64,000 nucleotides of DNA from assembly GCF_019492185.1 (NCBI RefSeq), contig NZ_JAICCF010000002.1, positions 1,178,001 to 1,242,000 of the forward strand, in the 5' to 3' direction. Below the pieces are notes generated by a model. The model worked only from the letters and a program-made list of their open reading frames with translations, was not told the origin of the DNA and did not search any database. Within the stretch, counting starts at the first letter, position 1; each line of letters starts with the position of its first letter. Made by a program: the position numbers and the translations under genes. The stretch is from Chitinophaga rhizophila (lineage in GTDB: Bacteria; Bacteroidota; Bacteroidia; Chitinophagales; Chitinophagaceae). Shown here piece by piece: positions 37,314 to 45,285 of the stretch.

Positions 37314-38444
37314 CTAAAGTCTTTGTTTCAACTGAGGCACCATACTATTTTTCCAGGAGGCATAATTTCCTGCTAGAATCTGCTTCCTGGCTTCCTGTAC
37401 CAGCTCCAGGTAAAAAGCGATATTATGAATACTTGCCAGCTGCATACCCAGTATTTCCCCTGCGGCAAACAGGTGGCGCAGATAAGCTTTGGTATAACGG
37501 TTGCTGGCAAAGCAGGGACTGTTTTCATATATCGGTGTGAAATCAGTAGCCCATTTCTTATTCTTGATATTAATTACTCCATTCCAGGTGAATAACATAC
37601 CGTTCCGTCCGTTACGGGTTGGCATTACGCAGTCGAACATATCTACGCCGAGGGCAATGTTCTCCAGTATATTCCATGGGGTACCTACTCCCATCAGGTA
37701 GCGAGGCTTTTCCTTTGGCAGAATTTCGCATACCAGGCCACACATCTCGTACATGTCCTGTACCGGCTCTCCGACGCTTAAACCACCGATAGCATTACCT
37801 GCACATTCGCGTGCCGCAATTTCTGTTGCGGAAATGGTACGAAGATCCTTATAGGTACTTCCCTGTACAATAGGGAACAGTGTCTGCTCATGACCGTAAG
37901 CTGGCTGTGTTTCCGCCAGGCGTTTAATACACCGGTCCAGCCAACGATGGGTAAGTTCCATGGACTTTTTGGCGTATCGGTACTCCGAAGGGTATGGTGG
38001 ACATTCATCAAATGCCATAATAATGTCGGCCCCGATGGTACGCTGGATGTCCATTACATTCTCCGGCGTAAACAGGTGGCGGGAACCATCAATATGGGAC
38101 TGGAACAAACATCCTTCTTCCTTGATCTTTCTATTGGCGGCCAGGGAAAACACCTGGTATCCTCCACTGTCAGTAAGAAGCGGTCTGTCCCAACCATTGA
38201 ACTTGTGCAGTCCACCGGCCTGTGACAGTACTTCTAATCCCGGACGAAGATACAGGTGGTAAGTATTGCCCAGAATGATCTGCGCCTTTACATCATCACG
38301 CAACTGCTCCTGCGTCACTGCCTTCACACTGCCTACTGTGCCTACCGGCATGAAAATAGGCGTTTCTATTTTCCCGTGGTCAGTGGTGATCATCCCTGCC
38401 CGGGCGTTACTGTTGCTATCTGTTGTTGTCAGTTCAAAAATCAT
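37314..38444 (-). CDS. tgt: tRNA-guanine transglycosylase Tgt, zinc site degenerate
   Basis: A 376-residue enzyme exchanging guanine 34 of GUN-anticodon tRNAs for preQ1 in queuosine synthesis. Active-site motifs are intact: LTDSGGYQVFSL, IIMAFDECPPYP, and FDCVMPTRNGRNG with the nucleophile-type Asp. The structural zinc site is altered: where the family has CxCxxC, this protein has S309-P-C311-F-A-S314, keeping only one cysteine, while the fourth ligand H340 (ASIHN) remains at the normal distance. The start is set at MIFELTTTDSNSNARAG (ATG 38444), matching family N-termini; an upstream in-frame ATG at 38480 also lies downstream of the promoter. lptF/G-like follows after 22 nt. Confidence 0.93.
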   Translation of the reverse strand: MIFELTTTDSNSNARAGMITTDHGKIETPIFMPVGTVGSVKAVTQEQLRDDVKAQIILGNTYHLYLRPGLEVLSQAGGLHKFNGWDRPLLTDSGGYQVFSLAANRKIKEEGCLFQSHIDGSRHLFTPENVMDIQRTIGADIIMAFDECPPYPSEYRYAKKSMELTHRWLDRCIKRLAETQPAYGHEQTLFPIVQGSTYKDLRTISATEIAARECAGNAIGGLSVGEPVQDMYEMCGLVCEILPKEKPRYLMGVGTPWNILENIALGVDMFDCVMPTRNGRNGMLFTWNGVINIKNKKWATDFTPIYENSPCFASNRYTKAYLRHLFAAGEILGMQLASIHNIAFYLELVQEARKQILAGNYASWKNSMVPQLKQRL

Positions 38445-38491
38445 CTTGGTATACTGAACACTTGAGGCTGTTCCGGCCATTTTTCAGGGGA

Positions 38492-38499
38492 CAAAAATA
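38492..38499 (-). promoter_or_regulatory. -7 element upstream of tgt
   Basis: Minus-strand TATTTTTG, an exact consensus match. Transcription should start near 38487, compatible with a tgt start at either 38480 or 38444. Confidence 0.55.
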
Positions 38500-38624
38500 A
38501 GGGTAATTATGCAGATAGCCGCATTAACAGCCGGGAATGCGATTGAGACTGCCTGCCGGGAATGTTTCTATAACCTATTAAAAATCTTTTTTTCCACAGG
38601 CTTATACAGATAATCAAAAACGTA

Positions 38625-38633
38625 TATATTTGC
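38625..38633 (+). promoter_or_regulatory. -7 element of the glycosyltransferase gene
   Basis: TATATTTGC is a perfect TAnnTTTGC match. Its G lies eight bases before the ATG at 38640, so the leader would be only a few bases or absent. Confidence 0.55.
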
Positions 38634-38639
38634 TATGCT

Positions 38640-39773
38640 ATGTTGTATAACTTGGGCTTAATCGCCTTTTACGCTTTTGCTACCGTGGCAGCCATACAAA
38701 TATTGTATTACCTGATCTTCTTTTCCCGCGTAGCTTTTTATCGCCGTACCTTCGAAAATGATATCGATCCGGATACGGAATGCTCTGTTATCATCTGTGC
38801 GAAAGACGAGGAGCTGAACCTTCAGAAAAATCTGCCGGCAGTTCTTCAACAGCGCTATCATGGCAAAAAGAAGCCAGCCTATGAAGTAATAGTGGTTAAT
38901 GACAATTCTGAGGATGACACCAAGTATTACCTTCGCTCAATCGAACCAGGTTATCCACATTACCGCCATATCGAGATCAAACAAGCCGCCAAGTTTATAC
39001 CCGGCAAGAAGTTCCCACTCTCTATGGGCATCAGAAGTGCCAAACACGAAAATATACTGCTGACTGACGCTGACTGCAAACCGTCCAGTACCTATTGGTT
39101 GTCACTGATGAGCCAGGGGTTCACGGAAGGTAAAGAAATCGTACTGGGATATAGTCCGTATGAGAAGAAACCTGGCCTGCTGAACAAAGTGATCCGCTAT
39201 GAGACTTATTTCAGTGCTTTACAATACCTGTCATTCGCCCTGAGCGGCATTACCTACATGGGTGTAGGCCGTAACCTGGCGTATAAAAGAGAGCTTTTCA
39301 ATCGGCATAAAGGGTTTACTGCCCACCATCATATTGCTTCCGGCGATGATGACCTGTTTGTAAATGCTGCTGCTAACCGTCATAACGTGAGTGTAGTGAT
39401 CAACAAACAGGCCTTCACCTACTCTGAACCTAAGACGACCTGGAGAAAGTGGTATCAGCAGAAAACGAGGCATATGTCTACCGGTAAGCACTACCGCTTC
39501 AGTCACAAGCTCCTGCTGGGATTATTTTCCCTGACCCACTTCCTGTTCTATCCGCTGTTCATCGGATGTATGTTCTACGAGCCACTGCAGATCTATACCC
39601 TGAGTATATTTGGGTTAAAATTCCTGTTACAGTCGGTTATTTCGTTCATGGCCATGCGCAAACTGGACGAAGCTGACCTTTTCAAGTTCAGCTGGTTCAT
39701 GGATTTCTTCATGCTTATCTACTATCTGATCCTTACTCCGGCCCTGATGTTCAAGTCAAAGAACAGATGGTAA
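38640..39773 (+). CDS. membrane-anchored family 2 glycosyltransferase
   Basis: A 377-residue GT2 enzyme with an N-terminal membrane helix (LGLIAFYAFATVAAIQILYYLIFF) and two or three C-terminal helices (about 285-370). The GT-A core shows CSVIICAKDEELNLQKNLPAVL, VIVVNDNSEDDT, the sugar-nucleotide DxD-type motif LLTDADCKPSS, the acceptor-side GDDDLFV, and a QxxRW-like KWYQQKTRHMSTGK. It faces the cytoplasm and probably adds sugars to a lipid-linked or membrane-bound acceptor; the acceptor is unknown. No polysaccharide cluster surrounds it. The start is immediately downstream of the promoter. Confidence 0.88.
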   Translation: MLYNLGLIAFYAFATVAAIQILYYLIFFSRVAFYRRTFENDIDPDTECSVIICAKDEELNLQKNLPAVLQQRYHGKKKPAYEVIVVNDNSEDDTKYYLRSIEPGYPHYRHIEIKQAAKFIPGKKFPLSMGIRSAKHENILLTDADCKPSSTYWLSLMSQGFTEGKEIVLGYSPYEKKPGLLNKVIRYETYFSALQYLSFALSGITYMGVGRNLAYKRELFNRHKGFTAHHHIASGDDDLFVNAAANRHNVSVVINKQAFTYSEPKTTWRKWYQQKTRHMSTGKHYRFSHKLLLGLFSLTHFLFYPLFIGCMFYEPLQIYTLSIFGLKFLLQSVISFMAMRKLDEADLFKFSWFMDFFMLIYYLILTPALMFKSKNRW

Positions 39774-39795
39774 CCGGCCTTTAAAGATATTCTAT

Positions 39796-39826
39796 CGGCT
39801 GTCTCAACAGAGGCAGCCGTTTTTTA
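39796..39826 (+). terminator. terminator of the glycosyltransferase gene
   Basis: Stem CGGCTGTCTC / GAGGCAGCCG (one G-U position) with loop AACA, followed by seven bases rich in T (TTTTTTA). Confidence 0.85.
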
Positions 39827-39841
39827 TTGCGGCAAGCTCTT

Positions 39842-39850
39842 TACATTTGC
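39842..39850 (+). promoter_or_regulatory. promoter of rsmG
   Basis: TACATTTGC, a perfect consensus, 25 nt before the rsmG ATG at 39875. It excludes the longer frame beginning at 39827. Confidence 0.7.
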
Positions 39851-39874
39851 ATCAATTTACAGCGCATATATATT

Positions 39875-40498
39875 ATGGAAATCGTACTTAAATACTTCTC
39901 AGACTTTACGGATACACAGTTAGCACAGTTCCAGGCATTGAGTGGCCTTTACCAGGAATGGAATGAAAAGATCAATGTCATCTCCCGTAAAGACATCGAT
40001 TCACTGTACGAGAAACATATTTTGCACTCCCTCAGCATTGCAGCTGTTGCCGACTTCCCGGATGGCATGCAGGTACTGGACCTGGGTACGGGCGGTGGAT
40101 TTCCCGGCATCCCACTGGCCATCTTCTTTCCAGAGGTCAAGTTTCACCTGGTGGACTCCATAGGAAAAAAGATCAAGGTAGTACAGGGCGTCTCTGAGGC
40201 ATTAGGCCTGAAGAACGTCACTTATCAACATAGCCGTGTGGAAGACATTAAAGACAAAAAGTTTGACATTGTTGTATCCCGCGCAGTAGCTCCGCTGAAA
40301 GATCTTTGGCGCTGGAGCAAGCTGGTTTTAAAAAAGGCACCTGCTCATGAGCAGCAACCAGGCCTTATCTGCCTTAAAGGAGGAGATCTGACCGAAGAGA
40401 TTGCGGAAAGTGGTGTCCGTCCCCGCATGACCAACATCTATAAATTATTTCCTGAAGACTTTTTCCTGGAAAAACATATTGTCCTGGTAAACAAATAA
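39875..40498 (+). CDS. rsmG: 16S rRNA m7G527 methyltransferase RsmG (GidB)
   Basis: A 207-residue SAM-dependent methyltransferase that modifies G527 of 16S rRNA. Family motifs are present: YQEWNEKINVISRKD near the N-terminus, HILHSLSIA, the SAM-binding VLDLGTGGGFPGIPLAIFFPEVKFHLVDS, and FDIVVSRAVAPLKDL. Length and order match the family. It stands alone; gidA/mnmG is not nearby. Confidence 0.95.
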   Translation: MEIVLKYFSDFTDTQLAQFQALSGLYQEWNEKINVISRKDIDSLYEKHILHSLSIAAVADFPDGMQVLDLGTGGGFPGIPLAIFFPEVKFHLVDSIGKKIKVVQGVSEALGLKNVTYQHSRVEDIKDKKFDIVVSRAVAPLKDLWRWSKLVLKKAPAHEQQPGLICLKGGDLTEEIAESGVRPRMTNIYKLFPEDFFLEKHIVLVNK

Positions 40499-40596
40499 CT
40501 GATAATCAACCTACATACCGAAATAACGCTGAAAATCTTATAAAAACTTTGTAAACCGTAAAATATCAATCAGGTTTTTTCGTCTCCCTTAGTAAG

Positions 40597-41190
40597 ATGA
40601 AAGAATTGCTCCTTAAACAAACGCCTCTGGTTATGGCTGCAGAACAGAATGAGCGCATCCAGGAAACGGTGCGACAGGAGCGCAAACGCTTACTTCATTT
40701 TATCCGGAAACGGGTAAACAATGTGGCTGACGCGGAAGATATCTTACAGGACGTATTTTACCAGTTTACAGAATATTCCAGATTGGGCAGTCAGATAGAT
40801 TCTATCACCGCCTGGCTCTTTACTGTAACACGCAATAAGATTACAGACTGGTTCCGGAAAAAACGCGAATCCACCTTCAGTGACCATACCCGTGAATATG
40901 ACGGAGAGGAAACTTTTTTCCTTTCCGAACTGATAGCCGACCCGGGTGCGCTAAGTGATGCGCCCATGACCCGTAAAGTAATAGCCGAGTCTATTATGGA
41001 GGCTGTAGACGAATTACCGGAAGAACAGCGCTTTGTGTTCCTGCAACATGAAATTGAAGGTAAGTCCTTTAAGGAGATGTCTGCCGAAACGGGTGTGTCC
41101 GTCAACACCTTATTATCCAGAAAAAGATATGCAGTGCTGTTTCTCCGGGAACGGCTGGCGGAACTGTACAAAGACCTTTTAAAAGATTAA
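40597..41190 (+). CDS. ECF-type RNA polymerase sigma factor
   Basis: A 197-residue sigma-70-family factor of the extracytoplasmic-function class. Region 2 covers about 25-95 (KRLLHFIRKRVNNVADAEDILQDVFYQF, then SITAWLFTVTRNKITDWFRKK). Region 4 covers about 130-190 (LPEEQRFVFLQHEIEGKSFKEMSAETGVSVNTLLSRKRYAVLFLRERL), with a helix-turn-helix. A spacer of about 40 residues separates them. Two small genes follow directly (11-nt gap, then overlap), the first membrane-bound, which suggests a regulatory operon. ATG 40597 is used; an in-frame ATG 12 codons later is possible. No classic anti-sigma domain (FecR or zinc-binding) is seen nearby. Confidence 0.9.
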   Translation: MKELLLKQTPLVMAAEQNERIQETVRQERKRLLHFIRKRVNNVADAEDILQDVFYQFTEYSRLGSQIDSITAWLFTVTRNKITDWFRKKRESTFSDHTREYDGEETFFLSELIADPGALSDAPMTRKVIAESIMEAVDELPEEQRFVFLQHEIEGKSFKEMSAETGVSVNTLLSRKRYAVLFLRERLAELYKDLLKD

Positions 41191-41201
41191 AAACATTATA
41201 T

Positions 41202-41591
41202 ATGAGACAAGGAAGCAAGGTTGTAAATGTATTCAAGTTCATATTACTGGCCTTCATTTTCTGTTGTGCAATCGGCTTTTCAGTTCAGTACCTCTGGAAC
41301 TGGCTTATTCCTGAATTATTCCACGGCCCCTACATTACTTTCTGGCAGGCTTTAGGCCTTTGCCTGCTGGGTAAACTGCTCTTCGGCTGGCATGGCGGCG
41401 GGGCTGCACCGTGGAGTGCGCGCGCTAAACAGAAATGGCGGGCAAAAATGGTAGCTCGTATGGAACATATGTCTGAAGAAGAAAAAGAAAAGCTGCGTGA
41501 GAAGTTCCGTAAATGTAGCATAGGCGGTCGCTGGGGGCACAACCCATTCAATGAAGAAACCAAACAACCTAACTCTGAAACCAATCTGTAA
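41202..41591 (+). CDS. small membrane protein in the sigma-factor operon
   Basis: A 129-residue protein with two predicted membrane helices (about residues 10-32, VFKFILLAFIFCCAIGFSVQY; and about 45-64, ITFWQALGLCLLGKLLFGW). A basic, charged cytoplasmic tail follows (WSARAKQKWRAKMVARMEHMSEEEKEKLREKFRKC). It starts 11 nt after the ECF sigma gene, so it is co-transcribed with it. By position it may tether or modulate the sigma factor, but no known anti-sigma motif is visible, so this is inference. I do not recognise a named family. The next gene overlaps its stop region. Confidence 0.75.
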   Translation: MRQGSKVVNVFKFILLAFIFCCAIGFSVQYLWNWLIPELFHGPYITFWQALGLCLLGKLLFGWHGGGAAPWSARAKQKWRAKMVARMEHMSEEEKEKLREKFRKCSIGGRWGHNPFNEETKQPNSETNL

Positions 41592-41629
41592 TGCACAGTC
41601 TAGCCATTAACCACCTAATACCCTTTGAC

Positions 41630-41839
41630 ATGATAGGTATATTTAAAACCAACATCACCACTAAAGAAGACAGACAAACCATCCTGGCTGCCATTCAGAG
41701 CCGGTTTGAAGTTGGACAATGTCATGTAGACCTGGAAGATTGTGATAAGGTATTACGTATCACAGAAATGAAAGCGCCGGAAGCGGAAGTGATCAGCTTT
41801 GTGAAAGGGCAAGGGTTTGACTGTGATCTGCTGGAGTAA
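41630..41839 (+). CDS. small protein with HMA-like fold, third gene of the sigma-factor operon
   Basis: A protein of about 69 residues (MIGIFKTNITTKEDRQTILA...), with alternating beta and alpha segments and CHVDLEDCDKVLRI. It resembles small Bacteroidota proteins opening M-I-x-V-F-K-T-N that look like heavy-metal-associated domains but lack the CxxC copper motif. The frame can start 13 codons earlier, at an ATG overlapping the previous stop codon (TAATG at 41589-41593), which would allow translational coupling. I prefer 41630 because homologues, as I remember them, begin there. Its role is unknown; the tight linkage with the sigma factor is the main clue. Confidence 0.65.
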   Translation: MIGIFKTNITTKEDRQTILAAIQSRFEVGQCHVDLEDCDKVLRITEMKAPEAEVISFVKGQGFDCDLLE

Positions 41840-41857
41840 TAATCGTCACCAACGAGG

Positions 41858-41969
41858 CTTAGCACATAGGGAAAGCTAAGTGCAGCAGATACAAACAAGA
41901 ATCAGGCTTACGTGATTCTTAGAATAGCAAAAGATGATTGAGCTGTATAAATCGATAAGCTCGTTTTTT
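41858..41969 (+). ncRNA. candidate structured RNA or 3' UTR with three hairpins
   Basis: Three successive inverted repeats follow the sigma-factor operon: CTTAGC/GCTAAG (41858-41880), AAGAATCA/TGATTCTT (41897-41920) and a terminator-like GAGCT/AGCTC stem with TTTTTT (41940-41969). No coding frame accounts for them. It may be a small RNA or simply the processed 3' end of the operon message. Confidence 0.35.
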
Positions 41970-42003
41970 AGATAGATAGACTATTGTCATTTTGTTTCCA
42001 ATG

Positions 42004-42029
42004 AAGGCGGCGCTGAGTAGTGCCGCCTT
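42004..42029 (+). terminator. hairpin between convergent units
   Basis: Stem AAGGCGGC / GCCGCCTT with a ten-base loop, then TATCATTATT. It lies between the sigma-factor operon and the convergent zeta-kinase operon and may serve either. Confidence 0.55.
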
Positions 42030-42034
42030 TATCA

Positions 42035-42253
42035 TTATTGAATATCAACAGCCCCATTCTGCTTTTTCATAGCTATTACACGATTGGTAGAAATAATCAT
42101 ATTCTGAATCTCTCTGGCCTCGTGGTCGTAAAGGTAAGCCATAACCTGACCATGCCTGGCGGCATACAGGTTCCTGGCTATAAAGGCTTTCTTTCTTTGT
42201 GCGGCAGACTTACCCTTACGTCTGCCTTTTTGCTTTGAATGATGAATACTCAT
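42035..42253 (-). CDS. small basic protein overlapping the zeta-like kinase gene
   Basis: A 72-residue protein with a strongly basic N-terminus (KQKGRRKGKSAAQRKK) and an amphipathic C-terminal half. Its ATG overlaps the stop codon of the zeta-like kinase gene (ATGA, 42250-42253), the usual sign of translational coupling. No family is recognised. In epsilon/zeta systems the antitoxin normally precedes the toxin and is acidic or neutral, so calling this an antitoxin would be speculation. An RNA-binding or regulatory role is an alternative suggested by the charge. The frame is short, but the overlap makes it likely to be real. Confidence 0.6.
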   Translation of the reverse strand: MSIHHSKQKGRRKGKSAAQRKKAFIARNLYAARHGQVMAYLYDHEAREIQNMIISTNRVIAMKKQNGAVDIQ

Positions 42254-43203
42254 AAAATTAATGGTTTAATATTCTGTTGTTGTATCTGATATAGTATGGC
42301 AGGATTATTCCCTTTCAGATCAATTGTCTTATAGGGTTCTCCTTTCGGTACGTCCGTGGAAATCACTCCAAAACTTGAAATGATATGCTGTTTCATGTTT
42401 TTCAACATGTAGTATGACAAACAAGGGTCATTACTATATCCATCAAAAATTAGCCCTAATGGCACATACCTTCCTGTTTCATTAAATCTGTGCAACGCCC
42501 TTATTGTCGCCTCTCTCCTGAAAAGTGAGACTAATGTCAGGTGAACAGTGTATCCTGCTGCTTTTAATGTATTTCCCATACCTAAAATTGCATCAGCGTG
42601 CTGCCCTATCTTAGGAATAACGACATTGTAATTCATTTCCAATGCTGCTTCATATACCGATAATAATCTTCTCGGATTTTCTATAAAACCTGTTGCTATA
42701 CGGCTCGACTCTTCATGTACAATCGTCGCTCCCCACGTATAATTAGCGTACTCCGGCAACTTCCGCTTTGCAAAATCTGCATCAATCGTTACCGCGCCAT
42801 ACCTTTCAGCAATTACCGAGGCAATGGTAGACTTTCCGGATGCCGGCAACCCAATAAGGATATATGCCTGGCTGTCTGCCTTTATGCCGCTTTGTGGCAA
42901 AGCACCACCGTGACCAAGACAGATTGTATCATCATCATCTGGCCTGGTGAGCGTCAGTAACTCTTTTATAATCTGCTTGCGTAGTACCCACCGTTGTGAC
43001 TCTTCTTTGAAATTCCGGTCCCGGAATCTCGTATGACTGAGCGTCTGAGAATGCATATCGGAACTATTTATTCCGTGTTCCCCCTGGATTATTTTATACG
43101 CAATGTCATCGTCCAATTGTGCATAATCAACGTCTAAAACCTGCGTCAGAAAATGTTCTACTTGATCCTGATCCCGTAATGTGCGGGCAAACTTTTGACT
43201 CAT
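42250..43203 (-). CDS. zeta-toxin-like P-loop kinase with extra N-terminal region
   Basis: A 317-residue protein whose C-terminal 200 residues resemble the zeta toxin family, kinases that phosphorylate UDP-N-acetylglucosamine or related sugar nucleotides and block wall synthesis. Visible motifs: Walker A GLPASGKST (118-126); TIDADFAKRK with D141/D143 at the position of the catalytic Asp; NVVIPKIG; and the Arg-rich lid ATIRALHRFNETGRYVP. About 115 residues precede the P-loop, whereas classical zeta has about 40; this extra part has no family I recognise. The start MSQKFARTLRDQ (ATG 43203) is preferred over the extended frame from 43242. No epsilon-like gene lies upstream. Confidence 0.75.
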   Translation of the reverse strand: MSQKFARTLRDQDQVEHFLTQVLDVDYAQLDDDIAYKIIQGEHGINSSDMHSQTLSHTRFRDRNFKEESQRWVLRKQIIKELLTLTRPDDDDTICLGHGGALPQSGIKADSQAYILIGLPASGKSTIASVIAERYGAVTIDADFAKRKLPEYANYTWGATIVHEESSRIATGFIENPRRLLSVYEAALEMNYNVVIPKIGQHADAILGMGNTLKAAGYTVHLTLVSLFRREATIRALHRFNETGRYVPLGLIFDGYSNDPCLSYYMLKNMKQHIISSFGVISTDVPKGEPYKTIDLKGNNPAILYQIQQQNIKPLIL

Positions 43204-43311
43204 AGGAATGTTGGGTATGGTTAACACTACAATAATACACAACTTACAATTGAATCAGGTTAATGCGAAGTTAATGTACACGGGGTTTTCAGCATATTTT
43301 ACACAAATAAA

Positions 43312-43342
43312 AAACGCTGCCTCATTTTAAGAGACAGCGTTT
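43312..43342 (-). terminator. terminator of the M1 peptidase gene
   Basis: Stem AAACGCTGCCTC / GAGACAGCGTTT (one mismatch) with loop ATTTTAA. On the minus strand it runs into TTTTTATTTG, 19 nt past the stop codon. Confidence 0.85.
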
Positions 43343-43360
43343 CAACATTACAGTCAAATA

Positions 43361-45247
43361 CTATTGCACAAACACGTTATTACTCCTGTCCATGTCTGCC
43401 ATACGCTGACTTGGATCAATCTCTGCTGACTTAATTTCACTCATCGGCATATCTATTTCCACTTCATAAGTTCTGTTAGTCCATGGCCAGTAATCATGCA
43501 CCACTCGTTTAACAGCTGCATCTTCATTACGTTTCGCATCAAACATCAGCGACAATGGCACATAATGCATCACAAGCTTACCGTCTTTACCAGTGACCAG
43601 CAGATCTATCGGCATAGGCATGTTATCCACACGACGCAGCCGCACAATCGTCTTGCCATTGTTTTCATATACACTGTCAATACCGTAGTCAATATGCTTC
43701 AGACTATTCACAAAGTACTGCTTATACCAATCCAGCTGGATACCGCTTTCTTTCTCCATCACACGAATGAAGTCATTCGCATTCGGATGCTTGAAACGCC
43801 ATTCCCAATAGTACTTCAGCAACCCTTTATCACGCGCATCCTTACCAATGATATAACCCAATTGCTCCAGGAATACTGCTCCTTTTGAATACGCATTCAG
43901 GCTATAACCATAGTTCGTGTTGAAGTGATCAGCGTGCGTACTCATTGGCTCTTCGTAGCCGCTTCTCACCAGATTAAAGTACCCGTTGTAAGCGCTTGTC
44001 TGTGCAGAAGGCGTTTTAGTGGAATCAAATGTATGGTATACTACATTGTTTTCTCCGAATGTAGTAAAGCCTTCGTCCATCCAGGAATACAGGCTTTCAT
44101 TCGTACCCAGCATGCCCTGATACCAGGTATGCATCCACTCATGCATAGCTAATCCGTACAGACCTTCCAGTTTACCATTTCCCATGATCAGTGTCGCCAT
44201 CGGATATTCCATACCGCCGTCGCCACCTTGTATGAAAGAGTAGCTCTTATACGGATAAGGACCATAATGCGCTTTGATATACTTATACGCATTAGGGATC
44301 ATCTTTGCTAATGCAGGCCATGTTTCTTTAGTCGTCTCATTCTCCAGGTAGAAGAAATGAGCTGTAAATCCATCTACCTGTTGGGTGATGTGCTTATACT
44401 CCGGATCAGCTGCCCATACAAAGTCATGTACGTTTGGTGCAGAGAAGTGCCAGGTCAGTTTATTACCCGCAGGGCGGATTACCTTACTGCCTGCCATCTC
44501 ATACCCATGACCAATCTGGTTAGGATTCATCAGATAACCGGTGCCGGCTACCACATATTTCTTGTCTATAGAGATCTTTACATCATAGTCTCCCCAAACG
44601 CCGTAAAACTCACGGGCAATGTAAGGAGTAGGATGCCATCCTTCATAGTCATATTCGCACATTTTAGGATACCACTGCGCCATAGAGTAATCAACTCCTT
44701 CAGCGTTGTTACGGCCGCTACGACGGATCTGTACTGGTACCTGCGCTTCAAACTCCATATCAAAAGTAGTAGTGCTATGCGGCGGTATCGGCTTAGCCAG
44801 CGGAACTTCCAACACGGTGCCTATTACATTGTAGGTCTGCGCAGCGCCATCTCTTTTCAGAGACAGGACTTTCTGATAACCGATCTGATCGGGTTGCAAT
44901 TTGGAAATACGATCAGTTACACGGCCGTCCCAATCACGTCTTTCATTACCATTCTTGTCTTTGTACAATACGGTCTGCCCCAGTTCCCGGCTGCGTACAT
45001 CCATCATACTGTTAGGCTGAAACGCGTTCCAGTACAAATGATAGAATACTTTGTAAAGCGTATCAGGCGAATTATTGGTGTATTGCAGTTTCTGTTTACC
45101 GCTGAAGCGGTTGGCTGCAACATCCATGTTAATATCCATTGTGTACTTTACTCTCTGCTGCCAGCGGTCAGACTGGGCCTTCACCCCTTGCCAGCCGCCG
45201 ATAAGCAGGCAAGCCAGCAGACACTTTGTTACTGTCATTTGCTTCAT
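43361..45247 (-). CDS. exported M1-family metallopeptidase
   Basis: A 628-residue gluzincin-type aminopeptidase with a signal peptide (ending GVKAQ), so it acts in the periplasm or outside the cell. An N-terminal beta domain (about 25-250, YTMDINMDVAANRFSGKQKL) precedes the catalytic domain. The zinc site HEWMH lies at 369-373 with the third ligand Glu 392, exactly the M1 spacing HExxH-x18-E, and GGMEYP is the variant of the GAMEN substrate motif. It probably trims peptides for nutrition. The gene lies 38 nt after rsmI on the same strand and has its own terminator. Confidence 0.92.
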   Translation of the reverse strand: MKQMTVTKCLLACLLIGGWQGVKAQSDRWQQRVKYTMDINMDVAANRFSGKQKLQYTNNSPDTLYKVFYHLYWNAFQPNSMMDVRSRELGQTVLYKDKNGNERRDWDGRVTDRISKLQPDQIGYQKVLSLKRDGAAQTYNVIGTVLEVPLAKPIPPHSTTTFDMEFEAQVPVQIRRSGRNNAEGVDYSMAQWYPKMCEYDYEGWHPTPYIAREFYGVWGDYDVKISIDKKYVVAGTGYLMNPNQIGHGYEMAGSKVIRPAGNKLTWHFSAPNVHDFVWAADPEYKHITQQVDGFTAHFFYLENETTKETWPALAKMIPNAYKYIKAHYGPYPYKSYSFIQGGDGGMEYPMATLIMGNGKLEGLYGLAMHEWMHTWYQGMLGTNESLYSWMDEGFTTFGENNVVYHTFDSTKTPSAQTSAYNGYFNLVRSGYEEPMSTHADHFNTNYGYSLNAYSKGAVFLEQLGYIIGKDARDKGLLKYYWEWRFKHPNANDFIRVMEKESGIQLDWYKQYFVNSLKHIDYGIDSVYENNGKTIVRLRRVDNMPMPIDLLVTGKDGKLVMHYVPLSLMFDAKRNEDAAVKRVVHDYWPWTNRTYEVEIDMPMSEIKSAEIDPSQRMADMDRSNNVFVQ

Positions 45248-45285
45248 CCTGAGTTCTGTTTATGTTAATTGAGTTGATTAATGGT

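Noticed and set aside
44357..45268. 303-codon frame opposite the M1 peptidase gene
   Set aside because: It is a shadow of a gene with clear catalytic motifs; the frame has no domain and an unnatural composition.
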